Position numbers and translations under genes: made by a program. From contig CAVSJQ010000022.1 of assembly GCA_963728355.1 (NCBI GenBank), forward strand, positions 682,001-746,000: a DNA stretch of 64,000 nucleotides. The letters run 5' to 3'. Numbering within the stretch: the first letter of the stretch is position 1; each line of letters starts with the position of its first letter. The stretch comes from Sva-07 sp963728355. GTDB taxonomy: Bacteria; Actinomycetota; Acidimicrobiia; Acidimicrobiales; Ilumatobacteraceae. Of the stretch, positions 16,647-25,723 are shown one piece after another. The notes beneath the pieces are model-generated. The model did not search any database and had not been told where the DNA came from. It saw only the letters and a program-made list of their open reading frames with translations.

Positions 16647-17473
16647 CCGACACCGCGCGCCCCACAGCCACCGGCCCGGCTGCGTCCACCCCGACCACGA
16701 CCGCTCGGAGCACCAGCGTCGACTTGGCCGGCTGGTTCCGACTCCTGCGAGCCGAACTCCGCAAACTCACCTCCACCAAGATGCCGTGGGCCTTCCTCAT
16801 CGCCCTCGTCGTCATCGCGGCGATCAATGCCACCGCCGTCATCTTCGGCACCGACATGGACGGCAGCAAGGCGTTCATCTCCACCGCCGACGACCAGCAG
16901 TCGCTGATGGCCTTCGCCGCCAATGCCCTGATGGGTGCCACGCTGTTCGGCGCCATCGCGGTCGCCCGCGAGTACGGCTACGGCACGGTCGTCCCGACGT
17001 TCCTGGCCAGCCCTCGCCGCCACCGCGCCGTGCTCGCGCAGCTCAGCGCGGTCGCCGTGGTCGGCGCAGTCCTCGGATTGATCGGCGCCGCCTTGACGAT
17101 CGTGGCGGTCGCGGTGTCGTTGCCGACCACCGACTACGGCTTCCTCGTGTCGGGAGGTGTCGCCGTGCGGCTGCTCGCCACCGCCGCCTACTGCGGAGCG
17201 GCAGGCGCCGTGCTCGGCGCAGGCATCGGCAGCGTGGTGCGCAACACCGGCGGCGCGGTCACCGTGGCCGTGTTCGTGTTGATCATCGCGCCGCCGCTGA
17301 TCGTGCAGCTCGCCAGCGGCACCGGCTCGTGGATGCCCCAGACGCTTGCCAACGTGCTCTCCGGCGTGACCTCCGAGGTCTCGGTGCCGGCAGCGGTGGG
17401 GGCGATCGCTCTGTGGGCGCTCGTCCCGGCCGTGATCGGCCTCGTCGCCGTTCAACGGCGCGACATCGTGTGA
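16643..17473 (+). CDS. ABC-2 type transporter permease
   Basis: The 276-residue protein has six predicted membrane helices after a hydrophilic Thr-rich N-terminus (RAELRKLTSTKMPWAFLIAL marks the first helix). It is the partner of the ATPase encoded just before it, with a four-base overlap. The family exports lipids, antibiotics or peptides; the substrate is not evident, but the coupled hydrolase suggests a peptide or ester. Confidence 0.88.
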   Translation: MTDTARPTATGPAASTPTTTARSTSVDLAGWFRLLRAELRKLTSTKMPWAFLIALVVIAAINATAVIFGTDMDGSKAFISTADDQQSLMAFAANALMGATLFGAIAVAREYGYGTVVPTFLASPRRHRAVLAQLSAVAVVGAVLGLIGAALTIVAVAVSLPTTDYGFLVSGGVAVRLLATAAYCGAAGAVLGAGIGSVVRNTGGAVTVAVFVLIIAPPLIVQLASGTGSWMPQTLANVLSGVTSEVSVPAAVGAIALWALVPAVIGLVAVQRRDIV

Positions 17474-17479
17474 GGTCCC

Positions 17480-18109
17480 ATGGTGTTCGAGGGTCTCGCC
17501 ACCGATCTCGATGACGAGCGCACGACGGGCGCGGCGCTCGCGCTGTTCTGGATCCCGCTCGGAGCCGGGAACCGAACCGTGCAGTTCTGCGGTCGGACCT
17601 TCGAGTCGTTCGCCGCTCGATACGACCGTCGCACTCCCTGCGACCTCTATCACAGCGCGCTCGTGGCGACGCTCGACGACGACCGGTACTTCATCGAGAT
17701 GACGCCGGTGCCGACCCGCTCTCGAGCCGCCACCGACCGCGGGGTGGTCGGTGGCGGCGCCGTGGGAACCAGATGGGCCTCACTCCTGCGCATCTTCCGG
17801 TACGAGATCCGCTGCTGGTGCAACGGAGGCATCCCCGATCTCCACCATGCGATCGGCGGCGCCGTCGAACTGACGGATGACCGATCGCTGGTGCTCGCGG
17901 TGGTCGACGCCGTGCCGTCGGTGCCGACGCCCACCTGGGGGCGCGACGAGCTGCGTGCCGGCGAGATGTGGAACTCGAACTCGGTGGTCGCGTGGCTGCT
18001 GGCCGTCACCGGACTCGTCACGAAGGCCGGCCGACCGCCCGCTCACGGTCGGGCGCCGGGCTGGGACGCCGGCATCGTCATCGCCGATCGCCGAAAGGAG
18101 ACCCGATGA
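17480..18109 (+). CDS. Hypothetical protein, possible papain-like fold
   Basis: The 209-residue product begins seven bases after the permease. A YHSAL motif near residue 57 and a WNSNSVVAWLLA segment near residue 158 are arranged like the His and the Cys/Asn helix of circularly permuted NlpC/P60-type proteins. However, the expected Cys is replaced by Ser or Asn, so catalysis is doubtful. The assignment is inference only. It is translationally coupled (ATGA) to the next membrane protein. Confidence 0.6.
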   Translation: MVFEGLATDLDDERTTGAALALFWIPLGAGNRTVQFCGRTFESFAARYDRRTPCDLYHSALVATLDDDRYFIEMTPVPTRSRAATDRGVVGGGAVGTRWASLLRIFRYEIRCWCNGGIPDLHHAIGGAVELTDDRSLVLAVVDAVPSVPTPTWGRDELRAGEMWNSNSVVAWLLAVTGLVTKAGRPPAHGRAPGWDAGIVIADRRKETR

Positions 18110-19029
18110 ATCGACAACTCCACGCCACGCACCCGACCGACCTCGCCGAGACGGGCCGGAGTCCGGACGATCGCTCGACACAGGACATCCTGGGCATCGG
18201 CGTCATCGCACTGGGGGCCCTGCTGGCACTCAACTCGCTGCTCGGTCCCCTGGCGTTCGACGTGATCGACTACCGCTACAGCACCTCGATGATCAACCAG
18301 GCGATCGGACTCGATGCGGTGGCCCTGGGTGTCGCCGCGCCGCTCGCGGTGGCCTCGGGCGTTCTGATCCGACGCGAACACCGGGCGGGTCCCGTGCTGG
18401 CGATGGCGCCGGCACTGTTCGCGGCGTACATGATGCCGCAGTACGTGATCGGCCCCGACTATCTCGGCCTCGCCGGCAACAACGAGGACTTCGCGCTCGG
18501 CCACATCGCCGTGTTCGTCCTCGCCGTGGCCGTGGCGATCGGGGCCTGGCGTGCCGTGAACCCTCGGCTGCTCAGACCGGACACCGAGGCGAGCGACCGT
18601 CGCCGTGCCTGGGTCCTCGTCGGCGTCGCGGCGTTCATCGCCCTGGGGCGACAGCTGCCCGCCATCGTCGGCGTGATGGACGATCCGGCGACGAACGACG
18701 CCTACCAGGACAATCCCACGGCGTTCTGGCTCGTCGTGTTCCTCGACGTCGGCATCGTCACGCCCGTCGCGCTCGCCGCCGCCGTCGGCCTGCGTCGCGG
18801 CGCCACGTGGTCGCGCACCGCCGCGTACGCCGTGATCGGCTGGTTCAGCCTCGTGCCGATCTCCGTGTTCGCGATGAACGTCGCGATGCGGATCAACGAC
18901 GACCCACTCGTCACCACCGCCGACACCGTGCTGTTCGGGGTGGCTGCCGCCGTCCTCACCGCTGGCGCCGTCGTGCTCTACCGGCCGCTCTTCGCGGCGG
19001 ACGGTGAACGACAGCCATCGCGCGCCTGA
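18106..19029 (+). CDS. Multipass membrane protein of unknown function
   Basis: The 307-residue product has about eight hydrophobic helices. Notable is YRYSTSMINQAIGLDAVALGVAAPLA in the first half. No transporter signature is recognised. The ATG is preceded by GAAAGGAG and overlaps the previous stop, so it closes the coupled operon that starts at 13217. Confidence 0.7.
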   Translation: MNRQLHATHPTDLAETGRSPDDRSTQDILGIGVIALGALLALNSLLGPLAFDVIDYRYSTSMINQAIGLDAVALGVAAPLAVASGVLIRREHRAGPVLAMAPALFAAYMMPQYVIGPDYLGLAGNNEDFALGHIAVFVLAVAVAIGAWRAVNPRLLRPDTEASDRRRAWVLVGVAAFIALGRQLPAIVGVMDDPATNDAYQDNPTAFWLVVFLDVGIVTPVALAAAVGLRRGATWSRTAAYAVIGWFSLVPISVFAMNVAMRINDDPLVTTADTVLFGVAAAVLTAGAVVLYRPLFAADGERQPSRA

Positions 19030-19088
19030 GTCGGGTGCGATTGTGTGGTCGGATGGGTACACCCGTCGAGCAACGACACGGCAACCAC

Positions 19089-22000
19089 ATGGAGCACCAC
19101 ACCGACCACCACGTGCCCGACGAGCAGCACACCGAACCGCACGAGCAACAGCGCATCGACGCCGCTGTCGCCCTGGCGCGGCGGTGGGTGGAGGAGGCGG
19201 CCGCACTCGACGCCCAGGCGTCGCACCGGACCCGGCGTCGCCGCAGGCGCCTGCACACGATCGTGCACGATCCGAATGCCGCCGAGTTCACCGTGCACCT
19301 CACCGATGAAATCCCGCGCATCGCCGATGGTGCACTCGCCGCTCGCCGCTTCGCGCGTCTCGTCGCGGCCGCCGATCTCGGCGGCTTCGCCATCACCGAC
19401 CGGCTCGCACTCCGGGTCGGTGCGGTGCTCGCTCCACGACTGCCGCAGCTGGTGATGCCGCTCGTGGAACGCCGGCTTCGAGACGAGGCCGGCGACGTCG
19501 TGCTGCCCGCCGACGATCCGGGTCTGGGCCGACACCTCGCCGCCCGTCGCCGCGAGGGCGTCCACCCGAACGTCAACGTCCTGGGCGAGGCGATCGTCGG
19601 AGACGCCGAAGCAGCAGAACGCCTCGCCATGGTGATCGCGCGCCTGCGCCGTCGCGACGTCGACTACGTGTCGGTCAAGATCTCGGCGATCTGCGCCGGC
19701 ATCAGCACCCTCGCCTTCGACGACACCGTCGAGCGGATCGTCGCCGTGCTGCGGCTGCTCTACCGCGAAGCTGCTGCCTGCGAGCCGGCGGTCTTCGTCA
19801 ACCTGGACATGGAGGAGTACCGCGACCTCGAGCTGACCGTTGCGGCGTTCCGGCGCGCACTCGACGATCCCGACGTCGCCGGGCTCGACGCCGGGATCGT
19901 GCTCCAGGCGTACCTCCCGGACGTCCGCGCCGTCGCCCGTGAGCTCGGCGGGTGGGCGATGCAGCGGTGGTCCCGTGGCGGCGGGCGCACTCGCATCCGG
20001 CTGGTGAAGGGCGCCAACCTGGCGATGGAGGCCGTCGAGGCGGAGCTGCGAGGTTGGGACCTGGCGACCTATCCCGACAAGCCGGCGGTGGACGCCAACT
20101 ACAAGGCGGTCCTCGACGTGCTGACCGATCGCGAGTTCGACGATGCGATCGACGTCGGCGTTGCGAGCCACAACCTGTTCGACGTGGCGTGGGCGCTCGG
20201 CCGACGCGCCGAGATGGTCGCCGACGGCCGGCGTGACCGCATCGGCATCGAGATGTTGGAGGGCATGGCTCCCTCGCAGTCGAAGGTGGTCAGCGAGGAC
20301 GCCGGCGGGCTATTGCTGTATGCGCCGGTCGTGGAGCACGACGACTTCCCGGCGGCGCTCGCCTACCTCGTGCGTCGCCTCGACGAGAACACGACCCCGC
20401 AGAACTTCCTTGCGCAGCTCTTCGACCTCGCCGACGATCCGGTCCGGTTCCGGCGCGAGGCCGAACGCTTCGCGACGGCCGTGCGGATGCGCCACACGGT
20501 CGACGACCGTCCCCGGCGGCGCCAGGACCGGACCGTGCCGCCGGCGGCCACGCCGACCGGCACTCCGTTCGGCAACGCACCCGATACGGACTGGACCCGG
20601 CCGGCCAACCGCCGGTGGGTCGCCGAACACCTCCGAGCGGGCGCCGCAGCAGGCGGCCCCTCGCCCGGCGTCCCGCCGATCGGACCGGCCGAGGTGGATC
20701 GAACAGTCGCGGTCGCCCGGGCGGCACAGGCCGATTGGTGGGCCGCCGGCGCAGCGAAGCGGGCGGCGGTCGTCGAACGGGTGGGCGACGTGCTCGAGCA
20801 GCAGCGCGGGGCGATCCTGGCGACGATGGCGATCGAGGCCGGCAAGACGGTCGGCGAAGGCGATCCGGAGGTGTCGGAGGCCGTCGACTTCGCCCGCTAC
20901 TACGCCTCGCAGGCGCAACGGCTGTCGAGAATCGACGATGCGTCGGCGCAGCCGCTCGGCACGGTGGTCGTCGCCCCGCCGTGGAACTTCCCGCTCGCGA
21001 TCCCCGCCGGCGGCGTCCTCGCTGCGCTGTCCGCCGGGAGCGCCGTGATCCTCAAGCCGGCACCGCAGTCGGTCAGGACGGCCGCGCTCGTGGCGGATGC
21101 CTGCTGGGGGGCGGGTGTGCCGCGCGACGTCCTGCAGTTCCTCCCGGCACCTGATGGCGAGGTCGGCCGTCGCCTCGTGACCCACGACGACGTCGACGCC
21201 GTCGTGCTCACTGGCGCGTACGCCACCGCGTCGATGTTCCTCGACTGGCGTCCGGCACTGCGGCTGCATGCCGAGACCAGCGGCAAGAACGCGATCGTCG
21301 TCACCGCCACCGCCGACATCGATCTGGCGGTTGCCGACGTCGTCAGGTCGGCGTTCGGGCACGCCGGCCAGAAGTGTTCGGCGGCCAGTCTGGCGATCGT
21401 CGACTCCCGGCTGTTCGACGACCCTGCGTTCCTCGAACGACTGCGCGATGCCGCTGCGACGTTGCGGGTCGGGTCGGCGGTCGAGCTGGCCACCGACGTC
21501 GGACCACTGATCGGGCCACCCGGCCCGGCGCTCGAGCGCGCCTTCACCACGCTGGAGCCCGGCGAGGAGTGGCTCCTGCGCCCCGAGTGCCGGTCCGCCG
21601 ACCGGCGGTCGTGGACACCCGGCATCCGGATCGGCGTCCACCCCGGCAGTTGGTTCGCGCGTACGGAGTGCTTCGGCCCGGTGCTCGGCGTGGTGCGGGC
21701 CACCGGACTCGACGATGCGATCCGCATCCAGAACGCGTCCGACTACGGCCTCACCGCAGGGCTGCACGCACTCGATCCCGACGAGATCGGCCGCTGGCTC
21801 GAACGGGTCGAGGCCGGGAACCTCTACGTGAACCGCAGCATCACCGGGGCCATCGTGCGACGACAACCGTTCGGCGGCTGGAAGCGCTCGGCGGTCGGCC
21901 CCACCGCGAAGGCGGGCGGCCCGAACTACCTCGCCTCGCTGATGCGGTGGACGGACGTCGCCGATGTCGATCCGGCGCAGGTCGAGCGGGGCTACGAACG

Positions 22001-22430
22001 GTGGATGGCCGATGTCGGGCGCGCCGAGCACGACCCGACCGGGCTGCTCGCCGAGCGCAACGTGTTCCGCTACCGGCCGACGAGCGGCGTTGCGTTCCGG
22101 TTCGGTGGATCCGCCACCGACCGCGAACGCCGCCTCGTGGCTGCCGCCGCCAGAGCCACCGGTGTCCGCCTGGTCACGTCCGAGGAGGCGGCCGAGGACG
22201 AGTCCGCCTTCGCGTCGCGGCTCGCAGGTCTCGGCGTCGAACGGGTGCGCCTCGTCGGTCTGGACGGCGACGCCGACCACATCCGCCGCATCTGCCACGG
22301 TCTCTTCCTCGCCGTCGACGACGCCCCACCGGTGAGCGCCGCCGAGATCGAACTCCCCCGCTGGCTGCGCGAACAGGCGGTCAGCATCACCGCACACCGC
22401 CATGGCCGCCTGGAGCCGGCAGCATCGTGA
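19089..22430 (+). CDS. putA: Bifunctional proline dehydrogenase / L-glutamate gamma-semialdehyde dehydrogenase
   Basis: PutA oxidises proline to glutamate in two steps: an FAD-dependent N-terminal domain (about residues 30-450) and an NAD-dependent aldehyde dehydrogenase (about 540-975). PRODH motifs include RIRLVKGANLAMEAVEAELR, DANYKAVLD and SHNLFDVAWAL. ALDH motifs include APPWNFPLAIPAGG, the Glu in HAETSGKNAIVV and the catalytic Cys (about 763) in GQKCSAA. There is no DNA-binding domain, and a roughly 140-residue C-terminal tail follows. The length (1113 residues) matches actinobacterial PutA. The start is uncertain: ATG at 19053 would add 12 residues. No ribosome site is clear for either. 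Confidence 0.93.
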   Translation: MEHHTDHHVPDEQHTEPHEQQRIDAAVALARRWVEEAAALDAQASHRTRRRRRRLHTIVHDPNAAEFTVHLTDEIPRIADGALAARRFARLVAAADLGGFAITDRLALRVGAVLAPRLPQLVMPLVERRLRDEAGDVVLPADDPGLGRHLAARRREGVHPNVNVLGEAIVGDAEAAERLAMVIARLRRRDVDYVSVKISAICAGISTLAFDDTVERIVAVLRLLYREAAACEPAVFVNLDMEEYRDLELTVAAFRRALDDPDVAGLDAGIVLQAYLPDVRAVARELGGWAMQRWSRGGGRTRIRLVKGANLAMEAVEAELRGWDLATYPDKPAVDANYKAVLDVLTDREFDDAIDVGVASHNLFDVAWALGRRAEMVADGRRDRIGIEMLEGMAPSQSKVVSEDAGGLLLYAPVVEHDDFPAALAYLVRRLDENTTPQNFLAQLFDLADDPVRFRREAERFATAVRMRHTVDDRPRRRQDRTVPPAATPTGTPFGNAPDTDWTRPANRRWVAEHLRAGAAAGGPSPGVPPIGPAEVDRTVAVARAAQADWWAAGAAKRAAVVERVGDVLEQQRGAILATMAIEAGKTVGEGDPEVSEAVDFARYYASQAQRLSRIDDASAQPLGTVVVAPPWNFPLAIPAGGVLAALSAGSAVILKPAPQSVRTAALVADACWGAGVPRDVLQFLPAPDGEVGRRLVTHDDVDAVVLTGAYATASMFLDWRPALRLHAETSGKNAIVVTATADIDLAVADVVRSAFGHAGQKCSAASLAIVDSRLFDDPAFLERLRDAAATLRVGSAVELATDVGPLIGPPGPALERAFTTLEPGEEWLLRPECRSADRRSWTPGIRIGVHPGSWFARTECFGPVLGVVRATGLDDAIRIQNASDYGLTAGLHALDPDEIGRWLERVEAGNLYVNRSITGAIVRRQPFGGWKRSAVGPTAKAGGPNYLASLMRWTDVADVDPAQVERGYERWMADVGRAEHDPTGLLAERNVFRYRPTSGVAFRFGGSATDRERRLVAAAARATGVRLVTSEEAAEDESAFASRLAGLGVERVRLVGLDGDADHIRRICHGLFLAVDDAPPVSAAEIELPRWLREQAVSITAHRHGRLEPAAS

Positions 22431-22504
22431 GATCGATGGCGCCGGACCACCGCAAGGTCAGTCCCGTGCTGCACGTGGCGGAAACGGCCCCGTCACGGCA
22501 GGCT

Positions 22505-23053
22505 TCAGGCCCCTGGAGGCGGTGGTGTCGGGCCTGACTCGGCGGCCGACGGGTCGATCGAGCGTGACCGTGTGACGCCGAGGATGCGTTCGGCGTCGTC
22601 ACGCTGCTCGGTCGGGACGCGGACGTCGTAGGACTCGGCCTCGAAGCTGCCCACCGACGCGAAGTCTCGGCGGCCACCGGTCTGCCAGTGGGCGACGCCG
22701 AACCACACGGCGCCGACGATTGCGCCGAGGACCAGGTAGGTGACCACGATCCCGATCGCTTCGCCGAAGGTGTCCGTGTCGACGAAGAGCGCTACCAGGA
22801 GGCCGAAGAATCCGGCGAACCAGGCGCCCGCGGCGGCTCCCTTGAGTGCGGCGGTCCAGACGGTCTCGCGCGCGACGACGTGTTCCACGCGCTTGAGCCC
22901 GTTCCACACGATGGCCGATCTGGCGACGTCGAAGCCGGCGTCGGAGAGGGTGTCGACGGCGGCTTGGGCGCCCTCGTACCGGGCGTACGTCGCGACGATG
23001 GCGGTGTCGCCGCGGTCGAGCGACGACGTGGCTGGTTCACCTGCGATGCTCAT
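22505..23053 (-). CDS. General stress protein family membrane protein
   Basis: The 182-residue product starts with the GsiB/YflT-type segment IVATYARYEGAQAAVDTLSDAGF, then two Ala/Gly-rich membrane helices (GAAAGAWFAGFFGLLVAL and IVVTYLVLGAIVGAVWFGVA), and a C-terminal segment YDVRVPTEQRDDAERIL. This layout (flanking soluble halves around a glycine-rich helical hairpin) is that of the general stress protein 17M-like family in Actinobacteria. The function is unknown. An earlier start at 23086 is possible. Confidence 0.75.
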   Translation of the reverse strand: MSIAGEPATSSLDRGDTAIVATYARYEGAQAAVDTLSDAGFDVARSAIVWNGLKRVEHVVARETVWTAALKGAAAGAWFAGFFGLLVALFVDTDTFGEAIGIVVTYLVLGAIVGAVWFGVAHWQTGGRRDFASVGSFEAESYDVRVPTEQRDDAERILGVTRSRSIDPSAAESGPTPPPPGA

Positions 23054-23088
23054 GTCGGTCGGATACCCGGCAACGGCCGGTCGCAATC

Positions 23089-23253
23089 TCAGACGGGTTC
23101 GGGCTGGGTGGGCACCGGCTCCGGTACGACCGGCTCCGGTTCGCCGGGATCGGGGAGGATCGGCGTGGGCGGCTCGTGCGGGCGGAGCGGACGGTGCGGC
23201 GGCGGGACCTCGGGATCGGTTGACGGATTCGTCGTCGTCGGATCAGCCGTCAT
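23089..23253 (-). CDS. Small proline-rich protein
   Basis: The open frame codes for 54 residues with about one third proline, including the near-repeat PEPVVPEPVPTQPEPV at the end. It begins inside the last codons of the DUF3072 gene (11-base overlap), which suggests translational coupling. Low complexity makes it hard to judge, but the frame, start and operon position are consistent. Confidence 0.4.
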   Translation of the reverse strand: MTADPTTTNPSTDPEVPPPHRPLRPHEPPTPILPDPGEPEPVVPEPVPTQPEPV

Positions 23254-23563
23254 CGGATTGCTCGATCTTGTCGGCGACGATGCCCTGCTGATCGACGATC
23301 CCCGCGTCGCGGATGCGTTCGGCCGAACCGGGCGGAGCGTCCCCCGAGCCGGGCGAGGCGCCGGCGTCGTCGCCGCTGAGCCGGTCGATCAGCTCGGAGG
23401 CTTCGGCCTTGGTCAGGCCGTCGGGAACGTCGCGGCCGCTGCCGCGCAGGAGGGTCTCGAGGTACGACCGTTGCGGCCCCGTCATCGGGTCGTCTCCGGT
23501 CACCCAGTCCTCGGTCGGCTTCGCGGCGTTGCTCTGGTCGGCGGCGTCGTTCTGGTCGGTCAT
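23243..23563 (-). CDS. DUF3072 domain protein
   Basis: The 106-residue product contains the DUF3072 core DPMTGPQRSYLETLLRGSG followed by LTKAEASELIDRL, a short helical motif. An acidic tail follows. DUF3072 proteins are small and of unknown function. Here the gene clusters with other small stress-type genes. Confidence 0.75.
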   Translation of the reverse strand: MTDQNDAADQSNAAKPTEDWVTGDDPMTGPQRSYLETLLRGSGRDVPDGLTKAEASELIDRLSGDDAGASPGSGDAPPGSAERIRDAGIVDQQGIVADKIEQSDDG

Positions 23564-23621
23564 GTCCGCGCGACTACCCCCGATGTGGTGCCTGCAATCG
23601 CGAGTGGCGTCCGCCCGTCGT

Positions 23622-24635
23622 TCAGACGTTCGCCGTTCGCATCACGTCGGCGAGCGCGGGCCGCAGGGCGTCGGACCAGAAGCGGAAGAAGCCGTCCTGG
23701 TCGGGACCGATCTGGTGGAAGTACAGGTGGTCGTAGCCGGCGTCGAGGTACGTGCGCACGGACTCGATCACCGGCTCGACGCCGGGTCCGCACGGCAGCG
23801 ACGACGTGGCGTCGTCCTCGGTGACGAGCTGTGCCGCCTGCTCGTAGTGCGTCCACGTCGGCAGGTCCTGGGAGAGCTGCCCGGGAACACCGGCGTTCGG
23901 CCAGATCTCGTGGACGGTCCGGCGCGCTGCGGCCTCGTCGGGGGACCAACACAGGCTGAGCTGCGCGAACTTCGGCCCGGACCCGCCCTGCTCCTCGAAC
24001 TGGGCGATGGCGCCGTCGTCGGGCGAGTGTCCCCAGTACCCGTCGCCGATCCGTGCGGCCAGCTCGATCGACTTGGGACCGAAGCCCGAGACGATGATTT
24101 GCGGCGCTTCCTCCGGCGGATCGAAGAGCCGGGCGTTCTCCACTTCGTAGAAGTCGCCGCGATGGTCGACGGTGTCGCCGGTCCACAGGTCACGGATGAT
24201 CCCGACCGCCTCTTCCAGCATCTTCAGGCGGACCTCCGGACGAGGCCAACGGTGGCCGAGGACGTGCTCGTTCAGGGCCTCGCCGGTGCCGACACCGAAG
24301 AAGAACCGGCCGGGCATCAGCAGCGACGTGGTCGCCGACGCCTGGGCGATGATCGCGGGATGGATCCGCGTCGTCGGGCACGTGACGCCGGTCCCGATGG
24401 AGATCGTCTCGGTGCTCGCAGCGATCGCGCCGAGCACCGACCACACGAAGGGGCTGTGGCCCTGCGCCGAGACCCACGGATGGAAGTGATCGGAGATCGA
24501 CAGGAAGTCGAGCCCCGCCTCCTCGGCGCGCCTGGCGTTGGCGACCAGCTCGCCCGGCGATCGCTCCTCACTCGACAGGGCATAGCCGAACGCCACTCCC
24601 CGCCGCTGGTCACCGAGGGTCTGCGACGCCGTCAT
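23622..24635 (-). CDS. LLM-class (luciferase-like) F420-dependent oxidoreductase
   Basis: The 337-residue protein has the TIM-barrel luciferase-like signatures LDFLSISDHFHPWVSAQGHS, GTGVTCPTTRIHPAIIAQA and GRFFFGVGTGEALNEHVLG. These match F420-dependent glucose-6-phosphate dehydrogenase-like enzymes. Such proteins move hydride between F420 and an organic substrate. The ATG at 24635 is chosen because AGAGGAG lies five bases before it; the GTG six bases upstream is too close to that site. The substrate is unknown. Confidence 0.85.
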   Translation of the reverse strand: MTASQTLGDQRRGVAFGYALSSEERSPGELVANARRAEEAGLDFLSISDHFHPWVSAQGHSPFVWSVLGAIAASTETISIGTGVTCPTTRIHPAIIAQASATTSLLMPGRFFFGVGTGEALNEHVLGHRWPRPEVRLKMLEEAVGIIRDLWTGDTVDHRGDFYEVENARLFDPPEEAPQIIVSGFGPKSIELAARIGDGYWGHSPDDGAIAQFEEQGGSGPKFAQLSLCWSPDEAAARRTVHEIWPNAGVPGQLSQDLPTWTHYEQAAQLVTEDDATSSLPCGPGVEPVIESVRTYLDAGYDHLYFHQIGPDQDGFFRFWSDALRPALADVMRTANV

Positions 24636-24671
24636 CTCCACTCCTCTGTCAGGTTCACCGCTCTGTCCTGG

Positions 24672-25079
24672 TCACAACCCGTCGAGTGCCGCCGAGATGG
24701 CCGCGTCGTCACCGGTGGCGTTCGGCCCGTAGCCGAGCACCAGCGTTCCGGCCGCTGCACAACGGGGGCACCGTGCACCGACGACGATCATCATGTCGTC
24801 GGGATCCGACGCTCCTTCGAGCCGTCGGACCGCCTCGACGTGGAAGTCGCCGGCGGGCGACGTCTCGCCACACGCACCGCATTGGATGGTCGCGTCGGGA
24901 CCGGCGATCAACTGCGCTGTGAACCCCTCGTCCTCGAGCGCCTGCAGCACACTGACCAACGTCGTGTTGTCCGACGGCACACCTTCGATCGGATACCGAC
25001 CGCGGCGCGTCGCGGCGCCGGCGTCGAACTCCTCGCCGTCGGATGCCGAGGCACGGTCGTCGGTCGGATCAGCGGTCAT
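24672..25079 (-). CDS. Hypothetical protein with a zinc-ribbon pair
   Basis: The 135-residue product has CGAC (near residue 68) and CPRC (near 105), a CxxC...CxxC pair that can bind zinc. It also has an N-terminal acidic stretch and the segment VLQALEDEGFTAQL that resembles a helix-strand unit. No catalytic motif is visible. It is divergent from the phosphodiesterase gene. Confidence 0.65.
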   Translation of the reverse strand: MTADPTDDRASASDGEEFDAGAATRRGRYPIEGVPSDNTTLVSVLQALEDEGFTAQLIAGPDATIQCGACGETSPAGDFHVEAVRRLEGASDPDDMMIVVGARCPRCAAAGTLVLGYGPNATGDDAAISAALDGL

Positions 25080-25202
25080 GTCACGACAGGTACCCCGCAC
25101 CGCAGGCGCGAAACCGTCCGCACTGCCGCCGGGGTCCCGCTCGCCTCGTGGTCATCGAGCCAGATCGGCGGCATGGAGGCGGCGGCCCGTGAGAATGGTC
25201 GA

Positions 25203-25712
25203 ATGACGGACTCGCGACGGGCCCTGGTGGTCGCTGACACGCATCTGAGTGCCGGCCCACAGGATCGGTTGATGGAGCGGCTGAGCGACGCCCACCTGAC
25301 GGAACACATCGACGCCGTCTTCCATGCCGGAGACGTCGTTCACCACGATGTCCTCGACGCCCTCGCCACGATCGCACCCGTCCACGCCGTCCTGGGCAAC
25401 AACGATCGCGACCTCGTGCTGCCCGAGCAGATCGAGGTCCGACTCGGCGGGTGCCTGATCGCGATGGTGCACGACAGCGGGCCGTCGAGGGGCCGTTCCG
25501 GGCGGCTGCGCCGCCGGTTTCCGCAGGCCGACGTGGTGCTGTTCGGTCACTCGCACATCCCGTGGCACGAGACGAACGTCGATCATCACCGGCACGTGCA
25601 GCACCACGTGAATCCGGGTTCGGCGATCCAGCGCCGACGACAACCGACGTGCACGGCGGCCGTCCTCGAACTCGGGACCGGCTCCGTCGAGGTCCGCATC
25701 GTCGCCGTGTGA
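25203..25712 (+). CDS. YfcE/MJ0936-type metallophosphoesterase
   Basis: The 169-residue protein has the metal-site motifs of the calcineurin-like superfamily: ADTHLS, HAGDVVHHD, LGNND, MVHDSG, and the final FGHSHIP plus NPGS. Small enzymes of this family hydrolyse phosphodiesters using two metals. The position of these motifs allows only the ATG at 25203; the long frame before it is antisense to two genes. Confidence 0.88.
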   Translation: MTDSRRALVVADTHLSAGPQDRLMERLSDAHLTEHIDAVFHAGDVVHHDVLDALATIAPVHAVLGNNDRDLVLPEQIEVRLGGCLIAMVHDSGPSRGRSGRLRRRFPQADVVLFGHSHIPWHETNVDHHRHVQHHVNPGSAIQRRRQPTCTAAVLELGTGSVEVRIVAV

Positions 25713-25723
25713 TCTCGGCTGCA

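Noticed and set aside
20310..22403. 697-codon minus-strand frame antisense to putA
   Set aside because: Shadow of putA; the ALDH motifs are on the plus strand.
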